64,000 nucleotides of DNA from Hydrangea macrophylla (taxonomy: Eukaryota; Streptophyta; Magnoliopsida; Cornales; Hydrangeaceae): positions 64,962,010 through 65,026,009 of the forward strand of contig CM066983.1 in assembly GCA_033977485.1 (NCBI GenBank), written 5' to 3'. The notes below the pieces were generated by a model, which saw only the letters and a program-made list of their open reading frames with translations, had not been told where the DNA came from and did no database searches. The translations under genes and the position numbers were made by a program. This document shows, piece by piece, positions 1 to 11,290 of this stretch (position 1 is the stretch's first letter; each line of letters opens with the position of its first letter).

Positions 1-574
1 GGGCTTAGACCATGTTTCAATAACGACTAATTGGACTTAAATCCAGAGGCAAAAATGATCCAATCCATTGAATTGTTCATAACTCATTCTTGTTTATATC
101 CATGCATTCATTTCATGTATATTGCTACTTAAGATTAGTATTAATCCTTGTCTTAAATTGCATTTGATTGAACTTAATTGAGTATAATTATTAGTTCCTT
201 ATGACCTAGTTGGGATTATACCATCTCTATACAGGCATTACATTAGTTCCTAGTTGAGACTTGTATATCTATAGAGGTGTTGTATCTCCAACTAATTAGA
301 AGGAATTCTTAATTATATAAACTATTTCTACAATTAGTGGATTTAAGCTAGAAGTTGAGATATGTTAGTTAGGATTTGATGCTATACTTTGATCAAGGCA
401 TGTGTACTAATCTTTGTTTTGTTGCATTATTGAGGCATGATTTCTTGACTTTTAACTCATTCATTTCATTTCTTGATTTTATTGATTCTTTCGACTTCAT
501 GTGCGACACCTTAGTTTAGGTTTTGCATTATGTGTATATGTGGATTAGAGACGTTTTTCCTATGATTTCTATTC
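1..574. other. AT-rich sequence with no recognised gene
   Basis: No convincing coding region, RNA gene or terminal repeat is visible. It ends where a block typical of the 3' half of LTR family A begins abruptly. It could be older repeat sequence, or a diverged part of the same retrotransposon that continues left of the window. Confidence 0.4.
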
Positions 575-952
575 TTGTGTGACGCCGAACTTGGACACTC
601 CCTGGCACCCATGGTAGTGCTAAAGTGTGGCCTACGGACACTCCCTGATACCCGAGTCTGGATACTGCGTGAGGTTGCTCCGGTATTTGCATGGCGGATT
701 AGGTATTCAAAGTGTGAGGCAATGGACACTCCCTGGTACCCCGGACCAAAGTGTGAGGCAAACTGGACACTCCCTGACGCCCCGTTGCTAAAGTGTGGCT
801 ATCTTAGTGTTTCAAAGATACTGGAGTAAGATAGTGGGTTGTTGTGTCTGTTGAGAGAAAAGAGTCGGCAAGATGAGTGTGGTGCATTGTCTCATACACG
901 AACATATGCTTTTATGAATGAACGACTGTTAAGATATCCCTCGTTGTTTTAT
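575..952 (+). repeat. Duplicated 3'-LTR block of retrotransposon family A (first copy)
   Basis: This block is almost identical to the segment from about 2848 to 3225; I count roughly six differences in about 380 bp. Both copies contain the 'GGACACTCCC...AAAGTGTG' minisatellite and the same tail up to 'cctcgttgt'. The first copy stops at about 952 and passes directly into sequence that matches the 5' part of LTR B (from about 45465). The first ~176 bp of the LTR are therefore absent and replaced by this block. Unequal recombination or template switching during reverse transcription would explain it. Confidence 0.7.
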
Positions 953-2120
953 AAAATTTGACAATACCTGTGTTGAATTTCAAATCTGTATTTCAAAACG
1001 GTGAAAGTAAATTCTTTTGATTCAAACTGTATTTTTATGAAACCAGAAAACCATTCCTTACGTTAAAATGAATTTTTTTGTATTTTTGTGGTGATCACCG
1101 CGCCCCGAAAATACCAGTTTACTTTCAAAACTGTCCGCGCGGTGCTAAACTTCCCCAGATTTTGGAAGTGATGTAAAGTGTGATTGGACATACACTTTAT
1201 TTCTATTTATGGCAACTCATCATTGGTTAAGGCCTTGTTTGGTTGTTACATATGTGAGTGTACATTGCTAGTGCCATAAGCCATATTTCCCAAACACCCC
1301 AAAGTTTGACCCCTACATATCTAGCTTGGCTCTTGGAGGATCTGTGGGATGTATATGCAGTGTATATACGTATGTACAGAATATGTGATTCATGTATTCA
1401 CTTTGTAATTCCTTAGTTTTATTAAATTGTTAACTAAATTAATTTGTTGAGTACATTAGAAACAACTTGGGCACCAAGTTGAGGATTTCTACATATATCT
1501 CATACACTCTCATTTCTTGCATAACATTAAACACAGAGAGAAAAGAGAGAGTTGAGAGTTCATAATATTATAGAAAGAGAAGAGCTCCTAATTCTCCATA
1601 GCTTAAAGCTTGAAGCTCCATTTGGGTTGCTTAATTCTAGTTTCTTTCTCAACTAAAACTCTAGCTTCAATCTCAGTGAGTATTCTAAACTCACCTAGAA
1701 TGTAATTCATACAGTATTTGTTAGTTTGTGTAGTTGAATTTATGATCACCATTTATGAATTTACGTTGAAGTTTCATAGCTTGAAAATCCTAACTTTCCA
1801 AACTCAACCAAAATCTGTATTTGTAGATAAATATGATAGATTTCATGTCATATATGTTGCCCCCAAAGTATTAGACCTTAATTTGTCCCAATGAGAAAGT
1901 ATATTAGAAATCAAATTTTCACAACTTTTAGTTTTTCATAAAATTCTAGTTATAGATTGATTGGTGTAAAATTGATTATGGAATCATAATCCTTGTGAAA
2001 AACCAAAGAAATCCATATATTATATGTCCTATATACTTTAGAATTGCAAAATGGGTCAAAAAGACCCCATTTAACGGAAACAGAGCAGTTTCTGCGAGGA
2101 AGAAGAAGCCTCAGCTTCAT

Positions 2121-2412
2121 CTCGCGCCACGATCGCGCGAGCGGTCCGCGCGAGCGACCCGTCGCGCGAGCGGCCCGCGCGAGCGATCCTTGTTTCCCCA
2201 GGCAGACAGGAAAGTTTATATATATAAAATGAAATTTAGGCAGGTCGCGCGAGCGAGGGTCGCGCGAGAGACCTTTCGCGCGAGCGACTCGCGCGCGCGA
2301 CCTTGGCTTTTTCAGGCAGACAGAAAAGTTTATATATAAAATGAAAATTAGGCATATCGTGCGAGTGGCCCGCGCGAGCGGCCCATCGCGCGAGTGGCCT
2401 GCGCGCGCGACC
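2121..2412 (+). repeat. CpG-rich tandem array in LTR A (CGCGCGAGCG blocks)
   Basis: Three units of roughly 100-114 bp each combine several copies of CGCGCGAGCG with an A-rich spacer containing 'GGCAGACAG' and 'AAAGTTTATATA' (for example at 2201 and about 2315). GC content jumps sharply relative to the AT-rich LTR on either side. The short open frames here are only a by-product of the GC-rich repeat. Confidence 0.8.
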
Positions 2413-2796
2413 TCTGGCAGTTTCCAGTTTTGCTTGTTTCGTGATAAGGGACTGTTTGGGATAAAATTTATATACTGTTTGTGTACGGTTTGGGAAATTT
2501 ACTAAAGCAGAATCCTTTTTGGTTATGTTTAAATGATCAAAACAATGAATTGCGACTTATCAATCCCCGTACGTACATTGTTCCTTTAATTCAGTATTTT
2601 GCTTTATGTTTAAAGTTCATGTCATTCATGTGGGGTCAGTGGTACATGCATGTGGGTGTTAGTCAGTGTGGAAAAGAGTTCTGGTCAATGTGGAAAGAGT
2701 ATGAGATCGAGATTGAGATTGAGATTGCGGTGGTGGTTGTGGTTGAGATTGCGGTGGTGGTTGTGGTTGAGATTGCGGCGAGGGTATCTTTGAAAT

Positions 2797-3080
2797 GCGA
2801 CGGTGGCAAATAAGGACACTCCCTGACGCCCATGGTAGCGTTAAAGTGTGTGACGCCGAACTTGGACACTCCCTGGCACCCATGGTAGTGCTAAAGTGTG
2901 GCCTACGGACACTCCCTGATACCCGAGTTTGGATACTGCGTGAGGTTGCTCCGGTATTTGCAGGGCGGATTAGGTATTCAAAGTGTGAGGCAATGGACAC
3001 TCCCTGGTACCCCGGACCAAAGTGTGAGGCAAACTGGACACTCCCTGGCGCCCCGTTGCTAAAGTGTTGCTATCTTAGTG
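2797..3080 (+). repeat. LTR minisatellite, GGACACTCCCTGG...AAAGTGTG units
   Basis: About five imperfect units of 40-55 bp each contain GGACACTCCCTGG, then ACCC or GCCC, then AAAGTGTG. The ACACT and AGTGT parts are complementary, so each unit could form a small stem in RNA. The same array is present in the block at 575-820 and in LTR B at about 50625-50890, so it belongs to the LTR family. Confidence 0.75.
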
Positions 3081-3752
3081 TTTCAAAGATACTGGAGTAA
3101 GATAGTGGGTTGTTGTGTCTGTCGAGAGAAAAGAGTCGGCAAGATGAGTGTGGTGCATTGTCTCATACACGAACATATGCTTTTATGAATGAACGACTGT
3201 TAAGATATCCCTCGTTGTCTTATAAATTAAATTCTCTCTATGGTCAAACTATTGATTTTACAAATTGAAAATGGAAAAAGGTAAATGAGTATGTTTTACA
3301 TTTAAAGTTATGTTTTTAATACTCACCACCTTCTTGAAGCTGACGACGTTGATGCGTCCTGGACATTCGTGTTCAGGCTTTTCAGGTTATGATCAGGAAG
3401 GACCTTATGACTACGCTAACTGAGAATGGATGCCTTTGGAATGAGAAAACTGTTTATTGATTATATGCTTTAAGTTATATGTTTTAAGTTTTTAAACTGT
3501 TTGTTTTATAAGGATGACTGTAATAGACATTAAGTTATTATTTTGTTTCAAGGCGGTCTGTGCCTTTAGATGACCCCGTGCTGTAATATGTAATAAGTTA
3601 GAAAAATTTTATAAGCCTTGATTGCTCTGCTCTGATTATTGTTTATTGTTGTTCGACGTTTGGGACGGAATCGATCCTTCAAACTGTCGCGACCTACGGG
3701 TCCATAAAAAAAATTAAACGCTTTCCTTATTTATGCTATGTCGGGGCGTGAC

Positions 3753-4906
3753 ATACTTGCACTTCACACACACAATCGCACATGGGTTAAGTAACAGTTT
3801 ACACTTATATTATATACATTACAGCTATTGTATATATATATCCTAAAATTGTAACAGTCTGAGATTAGCTATAGTACACTTTTAAATCATATCTCATCTG
3901 GTCTATACATATATTTACACAGACATATATATATATATATGTATCTAAATATATACATACATATGTAGATACAAACTGAACTAATTAATTAATAAAATTA
4001 AAATAACTAACGATAAAATTATGTAACAACACCACAACAATTTTATGAAAATAAAATTTTTTTAAAAAATTCCCATGCATCGCACTGGTTTTGAATCTAG
4101 TATATTAAAAAAGTAGAGTTTAACGAGTCATTTTTCCAATCTCCAAAATTTTTACAGATTTTTCGCCATGTAATTTTGACTATCGTAAAAGCAATGAAAA
4201 TATCCAATAACAGCAATTATTTTTTTGCAAAATCAAATGCTACTTGTGTTAATAGCAGTCGCCTGATAATGGTGAAATTATTCCAATTATTTCATGTGAC
4301 TATCACACCGTGTAAATGTCACTCTGATCTTTTTATTACTGTTGGACTCATGTGGGATTCACAAAATACTCAAATCATAGTGAAAGTAATCACACAAGAT
4401 AATTTTGCCTCATAATGTAGAGTTAAAGCCTTAAATTCCTAATTTGATAAAATTAAAATTTAAACAATAACCAATACAAAGTTTGAATTGCTTTTTCATC
4501 CAATTTACATAAATCCAATATCGAGACCAAAGCGCTGTGTTGCCAACAAGTTCTATATTACATTTGTCAACGTAAAACTGGGGTCGTGAAATTGGAATTG
4601 CGCGAACTAGAAATAATCCAACGCGACTTTTAAGTCAAATCATTTCAAACTTCAAAACTCCAATTCCACATTGCCAATTCTTGATCTACTGTCCTAATTG
4701 TTGGTACATCTCAACATCATGTCTGAGAAGTCACATGAACTATCACTTGGTATGACGGTCATATAGAATAATTTTTTAAATGTAATTTTGTGTTTAAGTA
4801 TGGCAAACAGTACTAACTATAAGTGTACATACATAGTTTGCAGAGGTAGATATTATAGCAAAGTCCCTCAAAATCCTCTCATGTAAGGTATTGGCTTTCT
4901 TGGAGA
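3753..4906. other. AT-rich intergenic sequence
   Basis: There is no supported gene. It contains TA-rich simple sequence (3920-3960). A possible Helitron 3' terminus is listed separately at 4072-4100. Confidence 0.5.
4072..4100 (+). mobile_element. Possible Helitron 3' terminus (decayed hairpin plus CTAG)
   Basis: An imperfect palindrome around CCCATGCATCGCACTGG is followed about eight bases later by CTAG and then T. Plant Helitrons end in a short GC hairpin followed by CTRR inserted before T. The 5' end was not located, and the hairpin carries mismatches. Confidence 0.3.
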
Positions 4907-5011
4907 CAGTGGCGGATACAGGGGGTAGTGGCCACACCTAGCTTTTGGGAAAATACATTTTTATACATGTATTTTAGAAAAAAATTTAAAATTTATTAGG
5001 CTTGCACACCA

Positions 5012-5045
<34 letters not shown>

Positions 5046-5227
5046 ACCAAATAAGTAAATTTATTATATAGCCTCCCAAAAAAAAAAACCTTTACTATAT
5101 ATAATATATTGGCCTAATTACAAGTAGACCCAAAAGAATTTGCCTCGGAGGCACTCCCCCCAAACCCCCATATGACTCTAAGCTCTTATACACAGCCCCA
5201 TGGCCGAGATTCCTAGATCCGCCACTA
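4907..5227. mobile_element. Non-autonomous hAT-like element (MITE), 321 bp
   Basis: The terminal inverted repeats are CAGTGGCGGAT on the left and ATCCGCCACTA on the right. The flanks are CTTGGAGA and CTTTGAGA, an 8-bp target duplication with one mismatch, which fits the hAT superfamily. The interior is non-coding and contains a run of 30 C. Confidence 0.75.
5014..5043. repeat. Homopolymer run of 30 C
   Basis: Uninterrupted C from 5014 to 5043 inside the hAT-like element. The length may be inaccurate because such runs are prone to sequencing and assembly error. Confidence 0.85.
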
Positions 5228-5779
5228 CTTTGAGAACAACTAGCCAGCTTCTATTTGACAGTGGAAGTCCCTCGAAAACTTCTAGATTTCCATACTTCTT
5301 CTTGGAATCATGAATTTCTAACCCATGAAACATAATTATTGCCAATTATATATATTTTTTCCCTTTTTTTATAAAAAAGAGAGATTTTATTGATTGCCAC
5401 GCAAATTACATAACAAATATCACATCACAATATGTTGTATTGACAACTAAGTCAAAAAACTATCAAATCAAAAGATATCTTCTTGTAAACTAATATCAAA
5501 TCAAGCAATATCATATGCTAAAATATTGCCCTTCGTCTTAGAATGATGACTCGATATTGAGCAAAATAGGGAGTGAGCTGCTTGAGAGACCCACGAAAGA
5601 TATTGCTACAAAGCTCTCCAGATCTGCAAACAAACTCCAGCAAAACTCTATATCTGATGAAAAAACACAAGCTTAAATATGATATTGAAGACAACGCCTA
5701 ATCAACATGAGAAAACAAGAAATTACCAAATCTAAAAAGGTAATAAAGACGTAACCACGAAAAGGAGTAGCTAGATCTG
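5228..5779. other. Spacer with a possible decayed LINE tail on the minus strand
   Basis: No intact gene. A T-run at about 5360-5375, read on the minus strand, would be an A-rich tail. Upstream of it there are short minus-strand translations that weakly resemble the RNase H end of plant LINEs. The similarity is too weak to be firm. Confidence 0.2.
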
Positions 5780-6077
5780 TGTCATGCCCCAGAAACAATA
5801 AGGTGATCCCAGGTTACGTGGCACGCCATCAAGGCTTACCAACGGTGATTAAAGTTCCTGAAAAAGACATGATAAAAGTTTTGCTCCAAGAAAACCAACT
5901 TCCAAATAGTGTTTCAAAGGTTATTTAAAACATGTGCCCAAACACGCCTTATCGAGTTCCATTTTCAAAAGTAACATTTTCGTAGGTCAAAAGGTCCCCA
6001 AAGGTACCCCCAAGTCTAATTAGAAGTTGTTCTGAGCATTGGAAGAAGGAGTTCAAAGTTTCGTGCAGGGGGTATTT

Positions 6078-6115
6078 CGACCGGTCGAACTGCTCCATTC
6101 AACTCTGGGCAGAAC
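6078..6115. repeat. CpG palindrome TTCGACCGGTCGAA in LTR C
   Basis: TTCGACCGGTCGAA is a perfect 14-bp palindrome. The other LTR has a longer version at 12968-13005, with a second copy of the word and mutated variants. The words are followed by CTGGGCAGAAC in both LTRs. Confidence 0.7.
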
Positions 6116-7266
6116 CCAACCTCCAAAAGACCATATTCACAATTGCCAAAATTGTTTCGCAAACGCCGTTAATTACTGGAGCTTCCCTAATAAACGTCTT
6201 TAATTCCCGGCGGTTCCGCAACAAACGCCGCTAATAAATCAATGCCTATTTTACCAAAAGAAACCAATCCAAACAAAACCATTTCAACCAAACAATTTCA
6301 AAACAAGTCAATTCAAAATCTTTGTTAAACATTTTAAGGACTTGCAAAAACATACACACCATTTATACAACAACCACAAACTCCTCCCGGGTTACAAGTA
6401 CCAAAAGTTCAAGATTCACATGTCTCAACAAACTAGGTCCTAAGGTGAACCAAGTATTGTACTCGCATATATAACAAGTCTTATTACAAGCCGCACGGTT
6501 AAACAAACGGCATAAGTTAAACATATATTACAAACATGGTATAAGTTCTATAAACATAAGGACCTCCGGTCCTTCATTGCCTCATTACCCGCGATTCTCT
6601 CCTCCAGTCATTGCCCCTGAATGGTTATTTATATAATCACAAATATTTGAATTTGTTTAAGCTAACGCTTAGTGAATAATATCAATCAAGCACACGTATG
6701 ACAATTATGTTCCAATCCATCATAACATATAACTATTCGGTCTCTAGGGAATAAGTGCACATTCACCGATCCAAAGTCTTAAGACTTAATTCGCGTTAAT
6801 GCCTTTCTCGGCAAGTGACCATCGCCACTACTAATCCTCCCCCTTCAAAAGGACGTCTCACGGTGCATTGGTACAAATCCCCCTTTAACCCACATAGGCA
6901 CATAAACATGCCTAGTTAACACATATCTTCATACTTTTCATTTCAACATACCTTGGGCCTACTTTACACATGAGTTTTGCCCAATATGAACTACGCATGG
7001 TATATATATAAAGTCTCTAGCATATCAAATGCATTAAACAATAGAACCATCCGAAAATCGAGATTGATATCACTCACCTCAAATGATTTGCTTAAGAATG
7101 TGAAATAGAAGTTCACCTCTATACCGGGTTCGATTCCTACACAAATTTGGCCAATTTCGGATTATGTAGCCCTTACCTATACGCGTCCAAAATCGATTTC
7201 GTATTGAAGATTGAAGATTGTTTGCTACTCGAATCGTCGAGAAAACTACCAAAGTTCAAGAACTCT

Positions 7267-7270
<4 letters not shown>

Positions 7271-7308
<38 letters not shown>
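7271..7308. repeat. (CT)n microsatellite
   Basis: About 19 uninterrupted CT units inside the 3' LTR of element C. The corresponding place in the other LTR (about 14153-14200) holds a shorter CT run followed by a TA run. Confidence 0.95.
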
Positions 7309-7312
<4 letters not shown>

Positions 7313-7885
7313 ATATCTATGATATATTGAAGAAGAGAAGAATGAGTCTTCTCTTTCTCTCTCCTCTATATAATATCTAAACCCTATTATGGGTATTTCT
7401 AGTGAAACCCCCCCCACTAGTTTTGGTTCATTTTAATTACACCCACGCTAATTATTAAACAAACTAGTTAACTACCCAAAAGTATATTTGAGTATTCATC
7501 CAAGTCCCATGTAGGTCCCACATATAAATTCCACAAAGTTACTAATTAGCCTACTAATTTTTCAACGTGTCCAATTTCATCCTCACCAGGCATCTAATGA
7601 CCCCAATGAGTCGCTATCAATAATGTAATAATCAATTATATTCAAACATGCCTTAATAAAATATTTAAGCACAGAATTATGAGTTATTACTAATTTTCCC
7701 AACCGTAGGGAATTCTCACATGTCCAACTTTTGGACTGCTTTCAAGGCCAAATACTGGGTTCTGAAAAGACACCCCAAACAACTAGTGAGTCATCACTGA
7801 CTTCACAAGTGCTAATTAACACAACAATGAGCATACCATGCATACTAAAATAATATAATTAAATACCATGAGAGCGTGTATGACA

Positions 7886-7898
7886 TCCTCTCTCCCTT
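7886..7898 (-). other. Polypurine tract of element C
   Basis: On the minus strand AAGGGAGAGAGGA lies immediately before the 3' LTR, the expected place for the plus-strand primer of an LTR retrotransposon. Confidence 0.75.
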
Positions 7899-7924
7899 AA
7901 AAGAAGTTTGTCCCCAAACTTTCA

Positions 7925-8553
7925 ATACCTCATGCCTCAAACAGAAATGGATACTTTGCCTGCATCTCATCCTCTCTTTCTCACGTGGCTTCTTCTACTG
8001 AGTGATTTTGCCACAAGACCATTACCAGTGGAACCATCTTGTTTTGTAAGACCTTATCCGTTCTATCTAGGATTCTCATCGGACGTTCAACATACGTCAA
8101 GTCTTCTCTGATTTCTAATGGCTCTGGAATAATCACATGACTTGAATAAGATATAACCCTTTTCAACATCGACACATGAAACACATCGTGTGCATTAGCC
8201 AAGTCTTGTAGTAACTCTAGCCGATAAGCTACTGGTCCCACTTTTATAACAATCTCAAATGGTCCAACGTCTCTACGATTCAACTTCCCTCTCTTTCCAA
8301 ACCTTGTAATCCCCTTAGAAGGTGAAACCTTCAAGAATACACAGTCACCTACTTCAAATTCTAGTGGCCTTTGCCCTATATCTGCGTAGCTTTTGTAATG
8401 ACTCTGAGCTGTTTTAAACCGTTGTTGTATTACCTTTACTTTATCCGCTGCCAACTGAACCATCTCAGGTCCTTTTAGCCTTCGTTCCCCTAACTTAGTC
8501 CAACAAATCACTGATCGACACTTATGCCCATACAGTGCATCATATGGTGCCAT
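7925..8553 (-). pseudogene. Integrase C-terminus and chromodomain of element C
   Basis: The translation starts in the integrase core end (MAPYDALYGHKCRS), passes through the C-terminal GPY/F-type region (VGPFEIVIKVGPVAYRLEL, then VFHVSMLKR), and ends in a chromodomain-like stretch (LQNKMVPLVMVLWQNHSVEE). This order is diagnostic of Ty3/gypsy chromoviruses, where the chromodomain is thought to direct insertion to particular chromatin. The frame from 8553 to 7981 is open, then hits TGA where the family normally has tryptophan just after EEAT. Readable sequence continues to about 7925. It is a pseudogene because the rest of pol upstream is broken. Confidence 0.85.
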
Positions 8554-8559
8554 CCCAAT

Positions 8560-9352
8560 ACTGGACTAGAAACTGTTATTATATGCAAATTCAATCAATG
8601 GTATATACTTTTCCCAGTCACCCTTAAAATCAAAAACATAGTTGAAGCATCTCTTTTAGTATCTGAATCACACGCTCGGACTGTCCATCTGTCTGTAGGT
8701 GAAAAGATGTACTAAAGTTCAACTTTGTACCCAAAGCTGCTTGTAGTCCTCTCCAGAATCTAGATTATAATCTACCATCCTTGTCTGAAACTACAGACAT
8801 TGGCGCTCCATATAGTCTTACAATCTCTTTAACATACAACTCTGCGAGTTTTATCAGTTCCTTTATCTTAATCGGCAAGAAATGTGAGGACTTAGCCAAT
8901 CGATCTACAATTACCCAAACACTGCCGTTCGATCTTGTTGACCTTGGAAAACCTGATACAAAATCCATTGTAATCTTTTCCCATTTCCATTCTCGTACAT
9001 CCAAAGGTTACAACAACTCTAGAGGCCTTTGATGTTCTGCTTTGACTTACTGACAAACCAAGCATTTGGCCACTTGCTCAGCTACCTCTCTTTTCATTCC
9101 AGACCACCAGTATAACTCTCGCAAATCTCAGTACATCTTGGTATCACTCGGATGAACTGTAATCTTGGTGTTATGAGATTCTTCAAGTATTAACTCTTTA
9201 ATCCCATCCACATTAGGTACACATACTCGATTTTTGAATTTCTGAATATTGTCCATAAAGGTAAACTTTGGATGTTTATCTAGCGGTATTTCATCATAGG
9301 TCTTCTTCAAAATGGGGTCTTGAAGTTGTTTCATCTTTATCTCATCTATCAA
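8560..9352 (-). pseudogene. Integrase zinc-binding and catalytic core of element C, broken
   Basis: The N-terminal part contains the HHCC-type zinc-binding pattern (a histidine pair around HNTKITVHPSDTKMY, then CLVC). The catalytic core follows with WKWEKITMDFVSGFP (first Asp), VDRLAKSSHF, and LYGAPMSVVSDKDGRL (second Asp). Several stops separate these blocks, including ones at about 9127 and 8764. The enzyme would insert the element's cDNA into the genome, but this copy cannot do so. Confidence 0.85.
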
Positions 9353-9449
9353 TGTCGGTTATGCTACAATAGCTGTTAGCAAACCTCCCTCAATTGTTGA
9401 AATCACCTTAAGTTCAAACATTTCCATTTCACCAATATGCTATTTCTGT

Positions 9450-9930
9450 GAAGTCAAATCATAGGCCAAATTATTAGTGGATTTCCTATTTAACACGTTA
9501 GCAACTACATTTGCTTTCCCAGCATGGTAGTGAATCGACAAGTCGTAATCTTGCATCCATTCCAACCATCGCCTCTGCCTCGTATTCAGTTCTTTCTGAG
9601 TAAACAGGAACTTCAAGCTCTTGTGATTTGTGCAGATATCACACTTTTCCCCGTAAAGATAGTGTCTCTAGATTTTCAATACAAAGATCACTGTTGCTAA
9701 CTTAAGATCATGAGTTGGATAATTCACTTAATGTACCTTTAACTAACGTGAACCATAAGCAATAACCTTGCCGTTCTACATTAAAACACATCCCAGTCCT
9801 CTATGTGAAGCATCACTTTAGATTATAAACCCCTCCGTACAAGACGGAATCTTCATGATTGGTGCTGACATAAGTCGAGTCTTCAGCTTTTCAAAACTCT
9901 TGTCTCATTCTGAGTCCCAATTAAATACTG
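9450..9930 (-). pseudogene. RNase H domain of element C, broken
   Basis: Minus-strand translation gives [55 protein letters not shown] and [10 protein letters not shown] in the right order for a Ty3/gypsy RNase H. Stops fall inside several of these blocks. It lies between RT and integrase, as expected. Confidence 0.8.
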
Positions 9931-10099
9931 CGTTCTTTTTCATCAGCTGAGTCATTGGCATCGCTAACCAGGAGAAATTCTCCACAAACCTTGTATAATA
10001 GCTTGCCAATCCCAAGAAATTTGGAATTTCTTACACATTTATTGGTTTTGACCAATTAGCTATAGCCTCAATCTTCTGCGGGTCCACTAAAACTTCATC

Positions 10100-10894
10100 C
10101 TTAGAAATTACATGCCCCAAGAAAGCTATCTCAGTCAACCAAAACTCATACTACTTCAATTTCCTAAATAATTTTCTCTATCGTAGTCGTCGTAATACCA
10201 AACGCAAATGCCTTTCATGTTCTTTAACACTTTTGGAATACACCAAGATATCATCTATGAATATAATCATAAACTCATTCAGATATTCCTTGAATAGCCT
10301 GTTCATCAAATCCATAAACGTCACTGGTGCATTTGTTATTCTAAATAGCATGACCAAAAACTCATAATGGTCATGTCGAGTCTGAAACGATGTCTTCTCA
10401 ACATCCTCCACCTTAACTTTCAATTGGTGATAACCCAATCTCAAGTCAATCTTTGAAAATATCTGAGCCCCTTGTAATTGATCAAGCAAGTCATCAATTC
10501 ATGGTAGTGGATATTTATTCTTGATCATCAACTTGTTCAACTCTCTATAATCTATGCACAATTGCATTGTCCCATCTTTCTTCTTAACAAACAATAGCGG
10601 TGCTCCCTATGGTGAGACAGTTGGTTGTATAGACCCTTTATTAAGTAGCTCCTGTAATTGGATTTTCAGTTCTTTCAATTCCACTAGTGCCATTCGGTAT
10701 GGTGCCTTCGATATCGGCTGCGTTTCATGTATCGTATCGTTGGTAAATTCAATCAACCTTTTAATTAGAGTATCAGGTAACTCCTCAGGAAACACATCAG
10801 GAAATTCCCTCACTATTGAAATGTTTTTAGCCCCCATTTCGGTGACTCTTGTATCAAGAATACTACATAAGAATCCTTGACAACCCTTTGTCAC
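10100..10894 (-). pseudogene. Reverse transcriptase of element C, broken
   Basis: Recognisable RT blocks in order are [45 protein letters not shown], and the catalytic FIDDILVYS at about 10230-10265. The open piece 10489-10178 carries fingers and palm. It is separated from the upstream piece (10894-10607) by stops at about 10500-10605, where the conserved DYR-type region has decayed. The domain would copy element RNA into DNA. The FIDD motif is intact, but the polyprotein is not. Confidence 0.9.
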
Positions 10895-10933
10895 TAGTCA
10901 ACAAGCTCATGCAGCTGACACAATATACAGTGG

Positions 10934-11290
10934 TCATGTGATACCTACCCCATGGAAATAAAACTCTTCCTGATCTGGTATTTGAAATACAACTCTTTGT
11001 CTTATATAATCAATTGAAGCATAATTTATCGATAACCAATCCATTCCCAAAATTACATCAAAGTGATGAATAATTAATGGTACCAAATCAACAACTAAGG
11101 TGTTTTCATTTACCTTAATGTCACATACTTTGTATACCAATGAACTTATTATAGGATTTCCTAACAGATTTGAAACAGACAAATCAAATCCCAACAGTTC
11201 TGACATCACATCTAAGCATTTAGCAAATTCATATGACACAAATGAGTGTGTGGATCATAAATCCATAAGTACATGTGCAGGGCGTGATCA
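10934..11290 (-). pseudogene. Aspartic protease region of element C, broken
   Basis: The active-site region reads with a stop next to the expected D-S-G position (about 11255), followed by THSFVSYEFA. The downstream hallmark FDVILGMDWLSINYASIDY is intact. This is the retropepsin-like protease that would mature Gag-Pol. The loss at the catalytic site means no activity is expected. Confidence 0.8.

Larger units (their letters stand above)
953..3752 (+). mobile_element. LTR of Tekay/Del-like Ty3/gypsy family A (chimeric 5' end, probable 3' or solo LTR)
   Basis: The sequence is collinear with the interrupted LTR B (45289-60154): same 5' sequence, same CpG-rich array, same 'GGACACTCCC' minisatellite and same 3' end with 'GTTCGACGTTTGGGACGG'. 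It terminates in CGGGGCGTGACA. The LTR of element G, read on the other strand, starts with the matching TGTCACGCCCCG, so the families are related. No primer binding site follows position 3752, so this is a 3' LTR or a solo LTR rather than a 5' LTR. The LTR start is replaced by the duplicated block just upstream, so no target duplication can be tested. Confidence 0.75.
5780..7885 (-). repeat. 3' LTR of element C
   Basis: On the plus strand it begins TGTCATGCCCC and ends TATGACA. It is homologous over its length to 12686-14774. It includes the palindrome CGACCGGTCG (about 6078), repeated 'AACGCCG' motifs (about 6170-6235) and a long CT microsatellite. Confidence 0.9.

Noticed and set aside
1995..2339. 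Arg/Ala-rich open frames in the LTR A array (and at 49995, 52059, 59354)
   Set aside because: They arise from translating CGCGCGAGCG repeats. They overlap in several frames and coincide with known LTR boundaries, so they are not genes.
5350..5779. LINE tail on the minus strand
   Set aside because: Only a T-run and weak RNase H-like residues support it; no ORF2 motif is clear, so it is mentioned only as a possibility.
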